Assembly (NCBI RefSeq): GCF_037204085.1
Contig: NZ_JBBCBW010000004.1
Coordinates: 62,001-126,000, forward strand
Length of the DNA: 64,000 nucleotides
Reading direction: 5' to 3'
Source of the DNA: Variovorax sp037204085
GTDB taxonomy: Bacteria > Pseudomonadota > Gammaproteobacteria > Burkholderiales > Burkholderiaceae_C
How positions within the stretch are numbered: position 1 is the stretch's first letter; every line of letters begins with the position of its first letter. The notes under the pieces were generated by a model, which worked only from the letters and a program-made list of their open reading frames with translations, was not told the origin of the DNA and did no database searches. Of the stretch, positions 7,947 to 16,394 are shown piece by piece. The position numbers and the translations under genes are program-made.

Positions 7947-8867
7947 TCACGACCGCGCCGAGAAAAGGCCGGAGGGCCGGAAGATGAGGACGACCACCAT
8001 CAGCGCGTACATCGCGACTTCGGCGAACAGCGGCCCCAGGTCGGCCGCGGTGGCTGGCGGCAGCGTGGCGCGCAGAAGCATCGGCACGAAGGCGCGGCCG
8101 ATGGTGTCGACCACGCCCACCAGCAATGCGGCCACGAAGGCGCCGCGCACCGAGCCGATGCCGCCGATCACCAGCACCACCAGCGCCGGAATCAGGATGG
8201 CTTCGCCCATGCCCACCTGCACCGCGACGATGGGGCCCATCAGCGCGCCGGCCAGTGCAGCCAACGCCGCGCCGAGCAGGAACACGCCGTTGAAGATGCG
8301 GCCCACGCGCACGCCCATCAACTCGGCCATCGGCCGGTCGGAAGCGCCCGCGCGCACCCGCATGCCGATGCGCGTGTGGTTGACCAGCAGATAGAGCGCG
8401 AGCGCCACCAGCAGCCCGCCGGCCAGGATCACGAGGCGATACGCGGGGTAGGGCAGGCCGTCTACCAGCTCGATCGGCCCCGACAGCGCGGCCGGCGTCG
8501 GTGCCATCACGGGAGACGGCCCCCACGCCATCTTGACGATGTCGTCCGCCACCAGGATCACGCCGAAGGTCGCGAGCACTTGCGCCAGGTGGTCGCGTGT
8601 GTAGAGGCGCCGCATCAGCAGCACTTCGAGCAGCAGCGCCACCACCACCGTCACCGCCACCGCAATGACGATGGCCGCGGTGAACGAACCGGTGCGCGTG
8701 TGCGCCTCTGCCGCCACATACGCGCCCGACATGAAGAGCGAGCCGTGCGCCAGGTTCAGCACGTCCATGATGCCGAACACCAGCGTGAGCCCCGCCGCCA
8801 GCAGGAACAGCATCAGCCCATAGCCGAGGCCATTGAGCAGCTGCTCGAGAACAAGAATGCCGCTCAC
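7947..8867 (-). CDS. livH: branched-chain amino-acid-type ABC transporter permease LivH
   Basis: A 306-residue inner-membrane permease with the LivH pattern GLTLVFGIMDVLNLAHGSLFM near the N-terminus, and VLVIGGIGSVRGAFVAALLVG and TIGRAFVP near the C-terminus. I chose the GTG at 8867 because it forms a GTGA overlap with the stop of the binding-protein gene at 8864-8866. An upstream in-frame GTG at 8879 would add only MPPQ. It heterodimerises with LivM. Confidence 0.92.
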   Translation of the reverse strand: MSGILVLEQLLNGLGYGLMLFLLAAGLTLVFGIMDVLNLAHGSLFMSGAYVAAEAHTRTGSFTAAIVIAVAVTVVVALLLEVLLMRRLYTRDHLAQVLATFGVILVADDIVKMAWGPSPVMAPTPAALSGPIELVDGLPYPAYRLVILAGGLLVALALYLLVNHTRIGMRVRAGASDRPMAELMGVRVGRIFNGVFLLGAALAALAGALMGPIVAVQVGMGEAILIPALVVLVIGGIGSVRGAFVAALLVGVVDTIGRAFVPMLLRATLPPATAADLGPLFAEVAMYALMVVVLIFRPSGLFSARS

Positions 8868-10069
8868 TTGAGGGGGCACTTGTCGGCGTACGAGTCGCCG
8901 TAGTTCGTGAGAACGGTGTTGATCAGCTTGTTCGTGATCTTGCCCTGTGCATCCTTGCCGATCACGCGCAGATAGAAGTTCTCGATCGGAAAGTGATTGT
9001 TCGCATATTTGAAGTTGCCGCGCGTCGAGGCGTAGTTGGCCTTCTTCAGTGCGGCCACCACGGCTTCGCGGTTCTGCGCGTTGCCGCCGGCCTGCTTCAC
9101 GGCGGCGTCCATTGCAAGAATGGCGTCATACGCCTGCGCCGCATACACCGACGGATAGCGGCCGTTGTATTCCTTGCGGAAGGCGGCCACGAAGGCCTTG
9201 TTGGCCGCGTTGTCCAGGTCGTGCGCCCAGTGCGAGGTGTTGAACAGGCCGAGCATCGGTTCGCCCACGGCGCCGATCACATCTTCGTCGGCCGAGAAGC
9301 CGCTGGTCACGAGCGTGATGTCCTTCGAAAGGCCCGCGCCCACGAACTGCTTGATGAAGTTGATGCCCATTGCGCCGGGCAGGAAGAAGTAGATGGAGTC
9401 GGGCTTGGCCGCGCGCAGCTGCGCGAGCTCGGCCGCGTAGTCGATCTGGCCGAGCTTGGTGTAGAGCTCGTCGGCCACCTGGCCCTTGAACTGGCGCTTG
9501 AAGCCGCCGAGTGCGTCCTTGCCGGCGGGATAGTTCGGCGCAATCAGCACCGTCTTCTTGAAGCCGCGGTCCTGCGCGAACTTGCCGGCAGCCTCATGGA
9601 ACTGGTCGTTCTGGTAGGCGGTGCCGAAGAAGAACGCATTGCACTGGGCGCCCGCAAACTGGCTCGGGCCGGCATTGGCCGAAAGGTACGGCACCTTGGC
9701 GTTGAACAGCGTCGGGCCGACGGCCAGCGCCACGTTCGAGCCGATGGGACCGCTGAAAATATCGATCTTGTCGCGCTGGACCATGCGGTCGACCAGCTGC
9801 TTGGCCTGGTCGGGGCTGCCGGCCATGTCGGCCTGCACAAACTCCACGTCTTGTCCGCCGAGCTTGCCGCCCAGTTGCTTGATGCCGAGCGCAAAGCCGT
9901 CGCGCGCCTCGGCGCCCAACGCCGCAAAGGGGCCCGAAATGTCGAGTGCCAGGCCCACCTTGACGGGCGCGGCCATGGCGGAGGCCGCACCGCCAAGGGC
10001 TGCACCGCAGAGCAGCAACGAAAGCAGGGTGCGCGGCAGCGCGGGCAACTTCGGGGACGGGTGGCTCAT
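8864..10069 (-). CDS. ABC transporter periplasmic substrate-binding protein (LivJ/K type)
   Basis: A 401-residue exported protein of the Peripla_BP_6 (leucine/urea/aromatic) class, first gene of the liv operon. The N-terminus has a Sec signal peptide (LPRTLLSLLLCGAALGG) with a likely cleavage after ASAMA, giving mature APVKVGLALDISGPFAALG. Ligand-binding-fold segments include AVGPTLFNAKVPYLSANAG and YAAQAYDAILAMDAAV. The start at 10069 has a GGAG Shine-Dalgarno. An open frame extends upstream to 10195 but lacks a signal peptide at its beginning. The ligand could be a branched-chain amino acid, another amide or an aromatic acid. The binding protein alone does not decide. Confidence 0.9.
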   Translation of the reverse strand: MSHPSPKLPALPRTLLSLLLCGAALGGAASAMAAPVKVGLALDISGPFAALGAEARDGFALGIKQLGGKLGGQDVEFVQADMAGSPDQAKQLVDRMVQRDKIDIFSGPIGSNVALAVGPTLFNAKVPYLSANAGPSQFAGAQCNAFFFGTAYQNDQFHEAAGKFAQDRGFKKTVLIAPNYPAGKDALGGFKRQFKGQVADELYTKLGQIDYAAELAQLRAAKPDSIYFFLPGAMGINFIKQFVGAGLSKDITLVTSGFSADEDVIGAVGEPMLGLFNTSHWAHDLDNAANKAFVAAFRKEYNGRYPSVYAAQAYDAILAMDAAVKQAGGNAQNREAVVAALKKANYASTRGNFKYANNHFPIENFYLRVIGKDAQGKITNKLINTVLTNYGDSYADKCPLK

Positions 10070-10155
10070 GGGTTCTCCGGGCAAAGGAAGGGTGAAACGA
10101 TGCACCGGCACCGCGCCATGCGGTGCCAGGAACATCGAACCGTTGATAGCTAAAT

Positions 10156-10183
10156 ACTTTAACCATAAACAATTCGGTGTCAA
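10156..10183 (-). promoter_or_regulatory. sigma-70 promoter of the liv-type operon
   Basis: On the minus strand a perfect -35 TTGACA (10178-10183) and TAAAGT (10156-10161, four of six matches to TATAAT) are separated by 16 bp, in an AT-rich island of an otherwise GC-rich region. The -10 lies 87 bp upstream of the binding-protein ATG. No transcript data support it. Confidence 0.6.
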
Positions 10184-10240
10184 CGGTGCTAGCACGAATG
10201 GTGCCAGTGAATCGTGTCACTTCCTGGTGCGCGGCTCGCC

Positions 10241-10480
10241 TCAGCCGAAGGGGCTGGCCGTGGCAAACCACAGGCCGATGCCGGTTGCAATGATGAACGC
10301 GCCGTCGGTCACGCCCGCCACCAGAAAGAACTTGGTCTGCAGCGCGTCGATCATCTCGGGCTGGCGCGCACTGCTTTCGAGAAACTTCTGGCCGACGAGC
10401 GCAATGCCCAGGCAGGAACCGAGCGCCGCGATGCCGATCAGCAGGGCCACTGCAAGCGGAAGAATGTTGAAGCCGGTCAT
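10241..10480 (-). CDS. orphan F0F1 ATP synthase subunit c paralogue
   Basis: A 79-residue hairpin membrane protein of the ATP synthase c family. Helix 1 is glycine/alanine rich (GIAALGSCLGIALVGQ, 16-31). The polar loop keeps the Arg-Gln-Pro triad (39-41) that contacts the gamma/epsilon stalk. Helix 2 carries the ion-binding carboxylate Asp59 (FLVAGVTDGAFII). Length and key residues are those of a working proteolipid. No other atp gene is nearby: neighbours are the liv operon and a mosaic secreted protein. It is therefore a second, unlinked copy rather than part of the main operon. A GGAGAA Shine-Dalgarno lies 6 bp before the ATG. Whether it enters the ATP synthase c-ring is unknown. Confidence 0.85.
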   Translation of the reverse strand: MTGFNILPLAVALLIGIAALGSCLGIALVGQKFLESSARQPEMIDALQTKFFLVAGVTDGAFIIATGIGLWFATASPFG

Positions 10481-10576
10481 GGTGTTTTCTCCTGGTTGGT
10501 TGATCGATGGAGGTACTTTCTCAAAGCGGGTGCGTGCGGTCCATGACGCCGGAGGTCATCGGCAAAGCGAAAAAAA

Positions 10577-10603
10577 GCCGGCCGCGAAAGGCGGCCGGCT
10601 TTT
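10577..10603 (-). terminator. Rho-independent terminator after the mosaic cytochrome gene
   Basis: A perfect 9-bp GC stem (gccggccgc at 10577-10585 and gcggccggc at 10591-10599) with a GAAAG loop is flanked by seven A on the left and four T on the right. It can therefore work in both directions. It lies 26 bp beyond the stop of the 1573-residue protein gene. Confidence 0.85.
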
Positions 10604-10629
10604 CAGGGGAGCGTCAGCGCGTCAGGGCG

Positions 10630-13600
10630 TCAGGGGAGTTGGGTCCAGTTCTGGTTCGTGCCGCCGTTGCAGGTCCAGGTGATGAGCGCGGTGTCCTGCG
10701 CCGTCGCGCCGCCCGGCACGTCCAGGCACGAGCCCGAGGCGCGGTTGCGGATGCTTCCGCCCACCAGGCTCCACTGCGCCGTGTTGCCGGCCGAGCAGGC
10801 CACCTGCACCACGGGCGCATTGGTGGTCGCCGTGCCGTTCTGCGCCAGGCACAGCCCGCTGTGCTCGGCCACGAACTGCACGTAGCCGCCGGTGACGCTG
10901 TTCACCGTGAACTTCTCGTTGGCCGCGTTGCCGCAGGGCCACTGCACAGCCGTGGTGCCGCTGGTAGTGAGCGCTCCCTTGATGTTCACGCACATCGTGG
11001 GGTTCAGGTCCGAGCGCAGGCGCGTGACCACGGCCGGGGCCGTGTCCAGCGATCGCACGTACTCGCGCAGCGCCACCACATCCGTTGCCGGCAAGCTCGA
11101 CGCGTTGCCGTGGCCGCCGCTCAGCACGTCCTGCAAGGTGGCCGCCTGCCCGTTGTGGAAGAAAGCCGTGGTGTTCCAGGTGCCCGAGAGCGTGGGCGTG
11201 TCGAACCCCAGGCCTGCCAGCGGCTGGTTGATGCCCTTGCCGGAGGAAAGCTGGATCGTGCCCACGTCATGCCTGAGCCCGTCGCGGAAGGTGCCGCCGG
11301 TGTGGCAGGTGGCGCACTGCGCCGTGTTGAACACGGTCTGGCCCCGCACCGCCTCCACGCTCAGGCTGCCGTCCGCCGCGCGCGCCGGGCTGCGCATGTA
11401 CTTGTTCAGCGAACTCAGGTAGGCCGCAAGGTCGTCCAGCTGCGCGTTCTTGCCGGCCTTGGGCGTGCCCAACGGATCGGACGTGGCCGCGAAGTCGGCA
11501 TTGCTCAGGAAGCCCGTTCCGCCGAACTCGTTGCGGATGTCGTTCTCGAAATCCTGCACCTCGTCGAAGTTGGCGGTCCAGTGCATCTTGCCGTGGCCCG
11601 CGCCGCGCTTGCCCATGAGGCTGATGGTGCGTCGGAGGCCTTCGCCGCGCTGCGTGAAGTCCCACACCATGCCGTCGTCGCCGCCATCGGCATGGCAGCT
11701 CGCGCACGAGATGTAGTTGTCCTTGCTCATGCGCCGGTCGGAGGCGTTGTAGAACACCTGCTTGCCGCGCAAGGCCGCGGCCGCCATCGGCTCCTGCGCC
11801 ACGGTCGACACGTTCTGCAGGAAGGTTGCGGCATTGGTCTCCGAGCTCAGCACCAGGGCCACGTCGTGCACCGACACCGAGCGCGCCAGGAAGTTGTTGA
11901 CGAACAGCCGCTTGCGTGCCGCGTCCAGGTACAGGCCGTGCGGCGCGCTGCTGGCGTTGATCTCGCCGCGAACCGCGCGGCTGTAGGGGTCGACGATGGC
12001 CACGCGGTTGCCTTCCATCTGCGCCACGAACAGGTAGTCGCCCGATGGAGAGAACAGCGCGGCGCGCGCGGGTGCGCGGTCGTCGAAGTCGATCTGCTCG
12101 TCGAACACTTCCGCGGCGCTCTGCAAGTTGACCTGCGAGAGGATGGAGCGCACCGTCTGGTCGTGCAGCAGGTTGTTGCCGTCCCTGAACTTGCCGCGCA
12201 CGATGTTGTCCTTCTTCGAAGGCAGCACCGCGCGTCGGCCGTCGGGCGAGATCACCACCTGGCTCAGGTAGTTGGCCACGCCGCGCGCACGGCTCTCGGT
12301 GTCCACCGTGGTGGTGTCCACCGGCAGCGCGATGGCGGTCATGGCGCTCATGCTCTGCAGGTTCACCTTGTGCAGCTGGCCGCCGGTCATCTTCGACTTG
12401 AAGCGCGTGACATACGCCACCTGTGCGTCCGAACTCACCGCGATGCCGCGCAGGCTGCCTTCGAGCGCAACCGCGCCGGTGGTGGCGCCGTTGCTCGGGT
12501 CGAAGCTCATCAGCACCGACTTGCTCTCCAGCGTCAGCAGGCCCTTCGTGCCGTCGGGCGTGAAGGCCACGCCGTAGGGGCCGCTGCCGTAGGCCAGCGG
12601 CACGGTGGCCGCGAGGCTGCCGTCGGCCGCGCTGAGCGCCACCAGCTTGTCCTCGCCCTGCACCGTGACCCAGATGCGCCCATCGGGGCCCACGGCCAGC
12701 GTCTTCGGCTCGTCGCCCACGCGCACTTCCCAGCGCTTGGCCAGGGTCTGCGCGTCGATGGCGGCGACCGTTCCGCTGTCGGGGTTGACCGAGTAGACCG
12801 AATTCGCATCGCCCGCGATGTTGGTGGTGTGCGTGGGCGCCCGCGCCGTGACCGGGACGATCACCGTGAGGTTGTAGGTGTAGAAGGTCTCGCGTCCGCT
12901 CGCGTCGCGCACCGTCAGCGTCACGGTGTAGTGGCCCGGCCGCGTGTAGGTGTAGGTGTAGCGCGGCTGGGTGGAGTAGGCCGTCTGCGTGCCGTCGCCG
13001 AAGTTCCAGCGGAACTGCGCACCGCTGCTGCCGAGCGTGGCGGGGTCGAACACCAACTGGCCGTTGACGATCTTCGGCCCGCCGCCGATGCCCGGGTCGC
13101 CGATGACGGCCTGGCCGCGCAGCGTGGTCACCTCGCTGTCGGTGAGCACGCGGCTGTACACGCGCACCTCCGCCAGCGTGCCCTTGAACAGATCGGTGTT
13201 GCCCTGGATCTGGCCCATGACCTGGAACTTGTTCGCGAGCCCCTTGGTGCCGGTGAGGCCGGTGGAGGTGGTCTTCACGCCGTCCACGTACATGGTCTGC
13301 GCGCCCGATGCCGCGTCGCGGGTCATCACCACGTGATGCCAGTTGCCGTCGTTCACGGCCGCCTGCGAGCGGGTGCCGGGGTTGTTGGTGGCCTTGTTGG
13401 CCACCGAGAGGTTCATGAAGCCGCTGCCGTCGATCCAGCCCCAGAACACGTCGTCCGCACCGCTGGCCTGGTCGCGCCCGAAGATGCCGGGCGCGGTCCA
13501 CGGGTTGGCACTGCCGGCCTGCGTGGTCTTCATGTAGAAGCTCAGCGAGGCGGTGCCGCCGAGCACGGTGGCCACGGTGTCGTTCTTCAGCGGCACGCCG

Positions 13601-15351
13601 GCGGTGCGCGCCGCAAAGTTCATGCCGATGCTCTCGAACGCATCGCCCGAGGCCGGCGTGCCGTTGTTGCTGCCGATCTGGTCGGAGAGGTTGCCGGCCA
13701 GCGTCCAGTAGTGCTGCAGGTTGATGTCGGTCGCGTTGCCGGTGTTGAAGACCGACTTGAAGTCGACGCCGATGGCGTTGCCCGCATAGTCCTTCACGCC
13801 ATTGGCGGGCAGGAACACCTCGTAGCTGGTGCCCGGTTGCAGCGGCTGCTCGGGGTGGAAGTTGATGATGCCAAGCTGCACGCTGTAGGTGCCCGCGAGC
13901 GTGTTGCCGCCCACCGCGCGCACGACGAAGGTGTTGGCGTTGACGCTCTCGGGGCGGATGCTGTCGGTCATGCCGACGCCGATGCGCGAGGTGAGCGCCT
14001 GCTGCTTCGCGCCGTTGGCCGGCGACACCTGTTTCACTTCAGGCTTGGTGATGTCGGGGTCCACCGCATGCACGATGAAGCCGCTGCCCGAGCCGTGGTC
14101 GTTGCCCACGAAGACGAGGTTGCCGAACATCGCGACCTGGCCGTTGTCCGAATGCGAGAAGTTCGGGTCGTCCTCGCGAAGGATGCTGCCGCGGCCCACC
14201 TCCACGTGGTTCAGCGGGTTGCTCACGTCGACCTTGTGGATGCGCGTCTGCGCGCCCTGGATGACGTAGTTGTCCTGCGTGGCGCAGTACAGCTGCTCGT
14301 CGATGACCAGCCGGTTGTCCTCGGCCACGAAGCGCGAGCGGTCGCCCAGGTCGTAGCTGTACATCTTGGCGCCGCCGCCGCGCGTCGAGACGTGCAGGCT
14401 CTTGCCGTCGAAACAGGTGGCGTAGTAGAACGGCGTGGTGCCCACGATGGAATCGAGCACCTTGGGGTTGAGCGGGTCGGAAATGTCCAGGCTCGCGAAC
14501 CCGCCGTTGCTTTCCATCGCCGTCAGCACCATGTGGTTGCCCATGGTGAAAATCGGGCCGATCCGGAAGTTGCCGAGTTCGCCCGTGGGCACCGGGTTGG
14601 GCTTGCCGGCGCCGCGGTTCGCAACCACGGCGTTCGCGGGGTCGGTGGCGTCGACGATGAACATGCCGCGGCCCGCCGAGGCCACGTACAGGTAGGGCGC
14701 CTGCCACCAGAGCTGCCAGGCGACGTTCTCATAGTCGCCGGAGTTGACGCCGGGCAGCGCCAGCTTCTTCACCTGCTTGATGTCATTGATGTCGGTGAAG
14801 TCCCAGAACTCCACACCGTTGATGCTGGGCAGCACCACGTAGGTCTTGCCGCCGATCTTCGCGGTGCCGAAGGAATGCGTTTCGCGGAACTCCTTGGTGC
14901 GGGCCTCGGGCTCGTAGATCTTCTTGACCAGCTGGATCTGGCGCGGATTCGACACGTCGTACAGCAGGAAGCCGCCCGGGCCGAGGCCGCTGTCCGGCGC
15001 GAACGAGGTGAGGAAGTAGCCGTTGATCATGATGCCCGCGTTCATGCCGTAGTCCTTGCGGCCCGGGTACGTGGCGGGCACCTCGCGCGATTCGTAGGCG
15101 CTGCTGTGCGCCGGATCGAGCGGGTGGTTGGGGCTGGTGATCACCGACACCGGCTTGAACAGCTCGGCCGACGTGTAGGTGAGATTGCCGAGGCCCGGCC
15201 CCTGCAGCGGGAGCGGATCGGCCATGGCTTCGGCGACGGCCGTCGCCATGTTGTCGAGGGTGGTCATCGGGTTGACCCCGGTGATGGCCGCATGCGTCAG
15301 CAATGTGACGAGCGGGGCCAGGAACGCCATCAAGAAATACCGGATCTTCAT
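10630..15351 (-). CDS. exported mosaic protein: beta-propellers, Ig/LamG/PKD, di-haem cytochrome c, ricin-type lectin
   Basis: A 1573-residue protein with an N-terminal signal segment (FLMAFLAPLVTLLTHAA). Approximate order of modules: LVIVD-type propeller repeats (~60-430; GFLLYDVSNPRQIQLV, GMFIVDATDPANAVV); an SbsA-like Ig domain (~436-535; VSPANGAKQQ, YEVFLPANGVKDYAGNAI); LamG/concanavalin fold (~547-735; NWHHVVMTRDAASG); PKD domain (~780-840; FRWNFGDGT, YTVTLTVRDASG); a second propeller of YVTN/SMP-30 type (~838-1187); a cytochrome-c-peroxidase-like region with haem sites CASCH (Cys1216) and CATCH (Cys1346); and a ricin-B lectin domain (~1440-1573; CLDVPGGATAQD). It is predicted to be periplasmic or secreted, possibly oxidising or sensing a bound carbohydrate. 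Function is inferred only from modules. The start has GGAGG 6 bp upstream. It is transcribed alone, behind a hairpin. Confidence 0.85.
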   Translation of the reverse strand: MKIRYFLMAFLAPLVTLLTHAAITGVNPMTTLDNMATAVAEAMADPLPLQGPGLGNLTYTSAELFKPVSVITSPNHPLDPAHSSAYESREVPATYPGRKDYGMNAGIMINGYFLTSFAPDSGLGPGGFLLYDVSNPRQIQLVKKIYEPEARTKEFRETHSFGTAKIGGKTYVVLPSINGVEFWDFTDINDIKQVKKLALPGVNSGDYENVAWQLWWQAPYLYVASAGRGMFIVDATDPANAVVANRGAGKPNPVPTGELGNFRIGPIFTMGNHMVLTAMESNGGFASLDISDPLNPKVLDSIVGTTPFYYATCFDGKSLHVSTRGGGAKMYSYDLGDRSRFVAEDNRLVIDEQLYCATQDNYVIQGAQTRIHKVDVSNPLNHVEVGRGSILREDDPNFSHSDNGQVAMFGNLVFVGNDHGSGSGFIVHAVDPDITKPEVKQVSPANGAKQQALTSRIGVGMTDSIRPESVNANTFVVRAVGGNTLAGTYSVQLGIINFHPEQPLQPGTSYEVFLPANGVKDYAGNAIGVDFKSVFNTGNATDINLQHYWTLAGNLSDQIGSNNGTPASGDAFESIGMNFAARTAGVPLKNDTVATVLGGTASLSFYMKTTQAGSANPWTAPGIFGRDQASGADDVFWGWIDGSGFMNLSVANKATNNPGTRSQAAVNDGNWHHVVMTRDAASGAQTMYVDGVKTTSTGLTGTKGLANKFQVMGQIQGNTDLFKGTLAEVRVYSRVLTDSEVTTLRGQAVIGDPGIGGGPKIVNGQLVFDPATLGSSGAQFRWNFGDGTQTAYSTQPRYTYTYTRPGHYTVTLTVRDASGRETFYTYNLTVIVPVTARAPTHTTNIAGDANSVYSVNPDSGTVAAIDAQTLAKRWEVRVGDEPKTLAVGPDGRIWVTVQGEDKLVALSAADGSLAATVPLAYGSGPYGVAFTPDGTKGLLTLESKSVLMSFDPSNGATTGAVALEGSLRGIAVSSDAQVAYVTRFKSKMTGGQLHKVNLQSMSAMTAIALPVDTTTVDTESRARGVANYLSQVVISPDGRRAVLPSKKDNIVRGKFRDGNNLLHDQTVRSILSQVNLQSAAEVFDEQIDFDDRAPARAALFSPSGDYLFVAQMEGNRVAIVDPYSRAVRGEINASSAPHGLYLDAARKRLFVNNFLARSVSVHDVALVLSSETNAATFLQNVSTVAQEPMAAAALRGKQVFYNASDRRMSKDNYISCASCHADGGDDGMVWDFTQRGEGLRRTISLMGKRGAGHGKMHWTANFDEVQDFENDIRNEFGGTGFLSNADFAATSDPLGTPKAGKNAQLDDLAAYLSSLNKYMRSPARAADGSLSVEAVRGQTVFNTAQCATCHTGGTFRDGLRHDVGTIQLSSGKGINQPLAGLGFDTPTLSGTWNTTAFFHNGQAATLQDVLSGGHGNASSLPATDVVALREYVRSLDTAPAVVTRLRSDLNPTMCVNIKGALTTSGTTAVQWPCGNAANEKFTVNSVTGGYVQFVAEHSGLCLAQNGTATTNAPVVQVACSAGNTAQWSLVGGSIRNRASGSCLDVPGGATAQDTALITWTCNGGTNQNWTQLP

Positions 15352-15430
15352 CGTCGCCTCCAGATTGTTAGAAGTTCGCAGGGCAACCCGTTGCTCGACC
15401 CCTCTCCAGTGCGCGCGCAGGACGCACCCC

Positions 15431-15456
15431 GGCAGGCGACGGGTGCATCGCCTGCC
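15431..15456 (-). terminator. stem-loop between the aldolase gene and the mosaic-protein gene
   Basis: A perfect 9-bp inverted repeat (ggcaggcga at 15431-15439 and tcgcctgcc at 15448-15456) with an 8-base loop lies 46 bp past the aldolase stop. The U-rich side is on the plus strand, so on the minus strand it lacks a U tract. It may slow or end the catabolic operon transcript only weakly, or act as an mRNA 3' stabiliser. Confidence 0.4.
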
Positions 15457-15501
15457 GTGCTGATTTCTTCTTGGTTCTTGCGCCGGCGCTCGCTCTTTGT
15501 C

Positions 15502-16353
15502 TTACTTGGCGCCGCCCGACTCGTAGAGAGCCCAGGCCTCCTTGGCGCTCGCGCCGCGGTGGATCATGGCCATCAGCGCGCTCACCACCGCGGAGGGGTT
15601 GGCGTGCTGGTACACATTGCGCCCGTACACCATGCCGACGGCGCCCTGATCCAGCAGTGCGCGCGAGCGCGCGAACACCTGCTGCAGGTCTTCGCGGCCG
15701 CCGCCGCGCACGAGCACAGGGCAGCGCGCCGCCTGCACCACGCGATGGAAGTCGGCAGGGTCGCTGGTCGGGTCGGCCTTGACGATGTCGGCACCCATCT
15801 CGCGCGCAAGGCGCACCAGCGTGACGATCTTCTCGGCGTCGCCATCGACCTGGTAGCGGCTGCCCGGCGTGGGCGACTGCATCACCAGCGGCTCGATCAT
15901 CAGCGGCATGCCGTAGCGGTCGCAGTCGGCGCGCACGCGTGCGATGTTCTGCACGCACTGGCGAAACAGGTCGGGCTCGTTCGGCAGCATGAAGAGGTTG
16001 ACCACCACGCAGGCCGCATCGCGCTGCACAGCCGGCAGCACCGGGTCATGCTCGTTCTGCAGCTGGGCCCACATCACGCGGTGCAACGTGGCGTTGTAGG
16101 GGTTGCCCATGTCGATGCGCATCACCAGTGCGGGCTTGTTGCGGCCCGGGCGGTCCTGCAGCAGGTCGGATTGGCCGTAGTTGAGCTGGATCGCGTCGGG
16201 CCCGGCGGCCAGGAGCTTGTCCATGACCTGGGGCATGTCTTCCAGGCCGTCGAGGAACGAGGGCTCGTTGCACACGCCGTGGTCCAGGGCAATGTCCAGG
16301 CATCGACCGTTGGTCAGCAGCCGGTTGAGCCGCGCTGTCTTGTCTTTCGACAT
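15502..16353 (-). CDS. class I (DhnA/DeoC/LacD-type) aldolase
   Basis: A 283-residue Schiff-base aldolase of the DeoC/LacD/LsrF superfamily. It has LDIALDHGV at about 19-27 and EPLVMQSPTP at 154-163. GADIVKADPTSDP carries the likely Schiff-base Lys192, and VLVRGGG plus GAVGMVYGRNVYQH form the phosphate-binding end of the barrel. Such enzymes cleave phosphorylated ketoses or act as LsrF-type thiolases. As last gene of the transporter-reductase operon opposite a kinase and a dehydrogenase, it probably performs the carbon-carbon cleavage step of that pathway. AAGGAG precedes the ATG at 16353, and the upstream gene ends 41 bp before it. Confidence 0.85.
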   Translation of the reverse strand: MSKDKTARLNRLLTNGRCLDIALDHGVCNEPSFLDGLEDMPQVMDKLLAAGPDAIQLNYGQSDLLQDRPGRNKPALVMRIDMGNPYNATLHRVMWAQLQNEHDPVLPAVQRDAACVVVNLFMLPNEPDLFRQCVQNIARVRADCDRYGMPLMIEPLVMQSPTPGSRYQVDGDAEKIVTLVRLAREMGADIVKADPTSDPADFHRVVQAARCPVLVRGGGREDLQQVFARSRALLDQGAVGMVYGRNVYQHANPSAVVSALMAMIHRGASAKEAWALYESGGAK

Positions 16354-16394
16354 GGAAAGAACTCCTTGTGGGGGTCGGAAAAAGAAGGGAAAGG

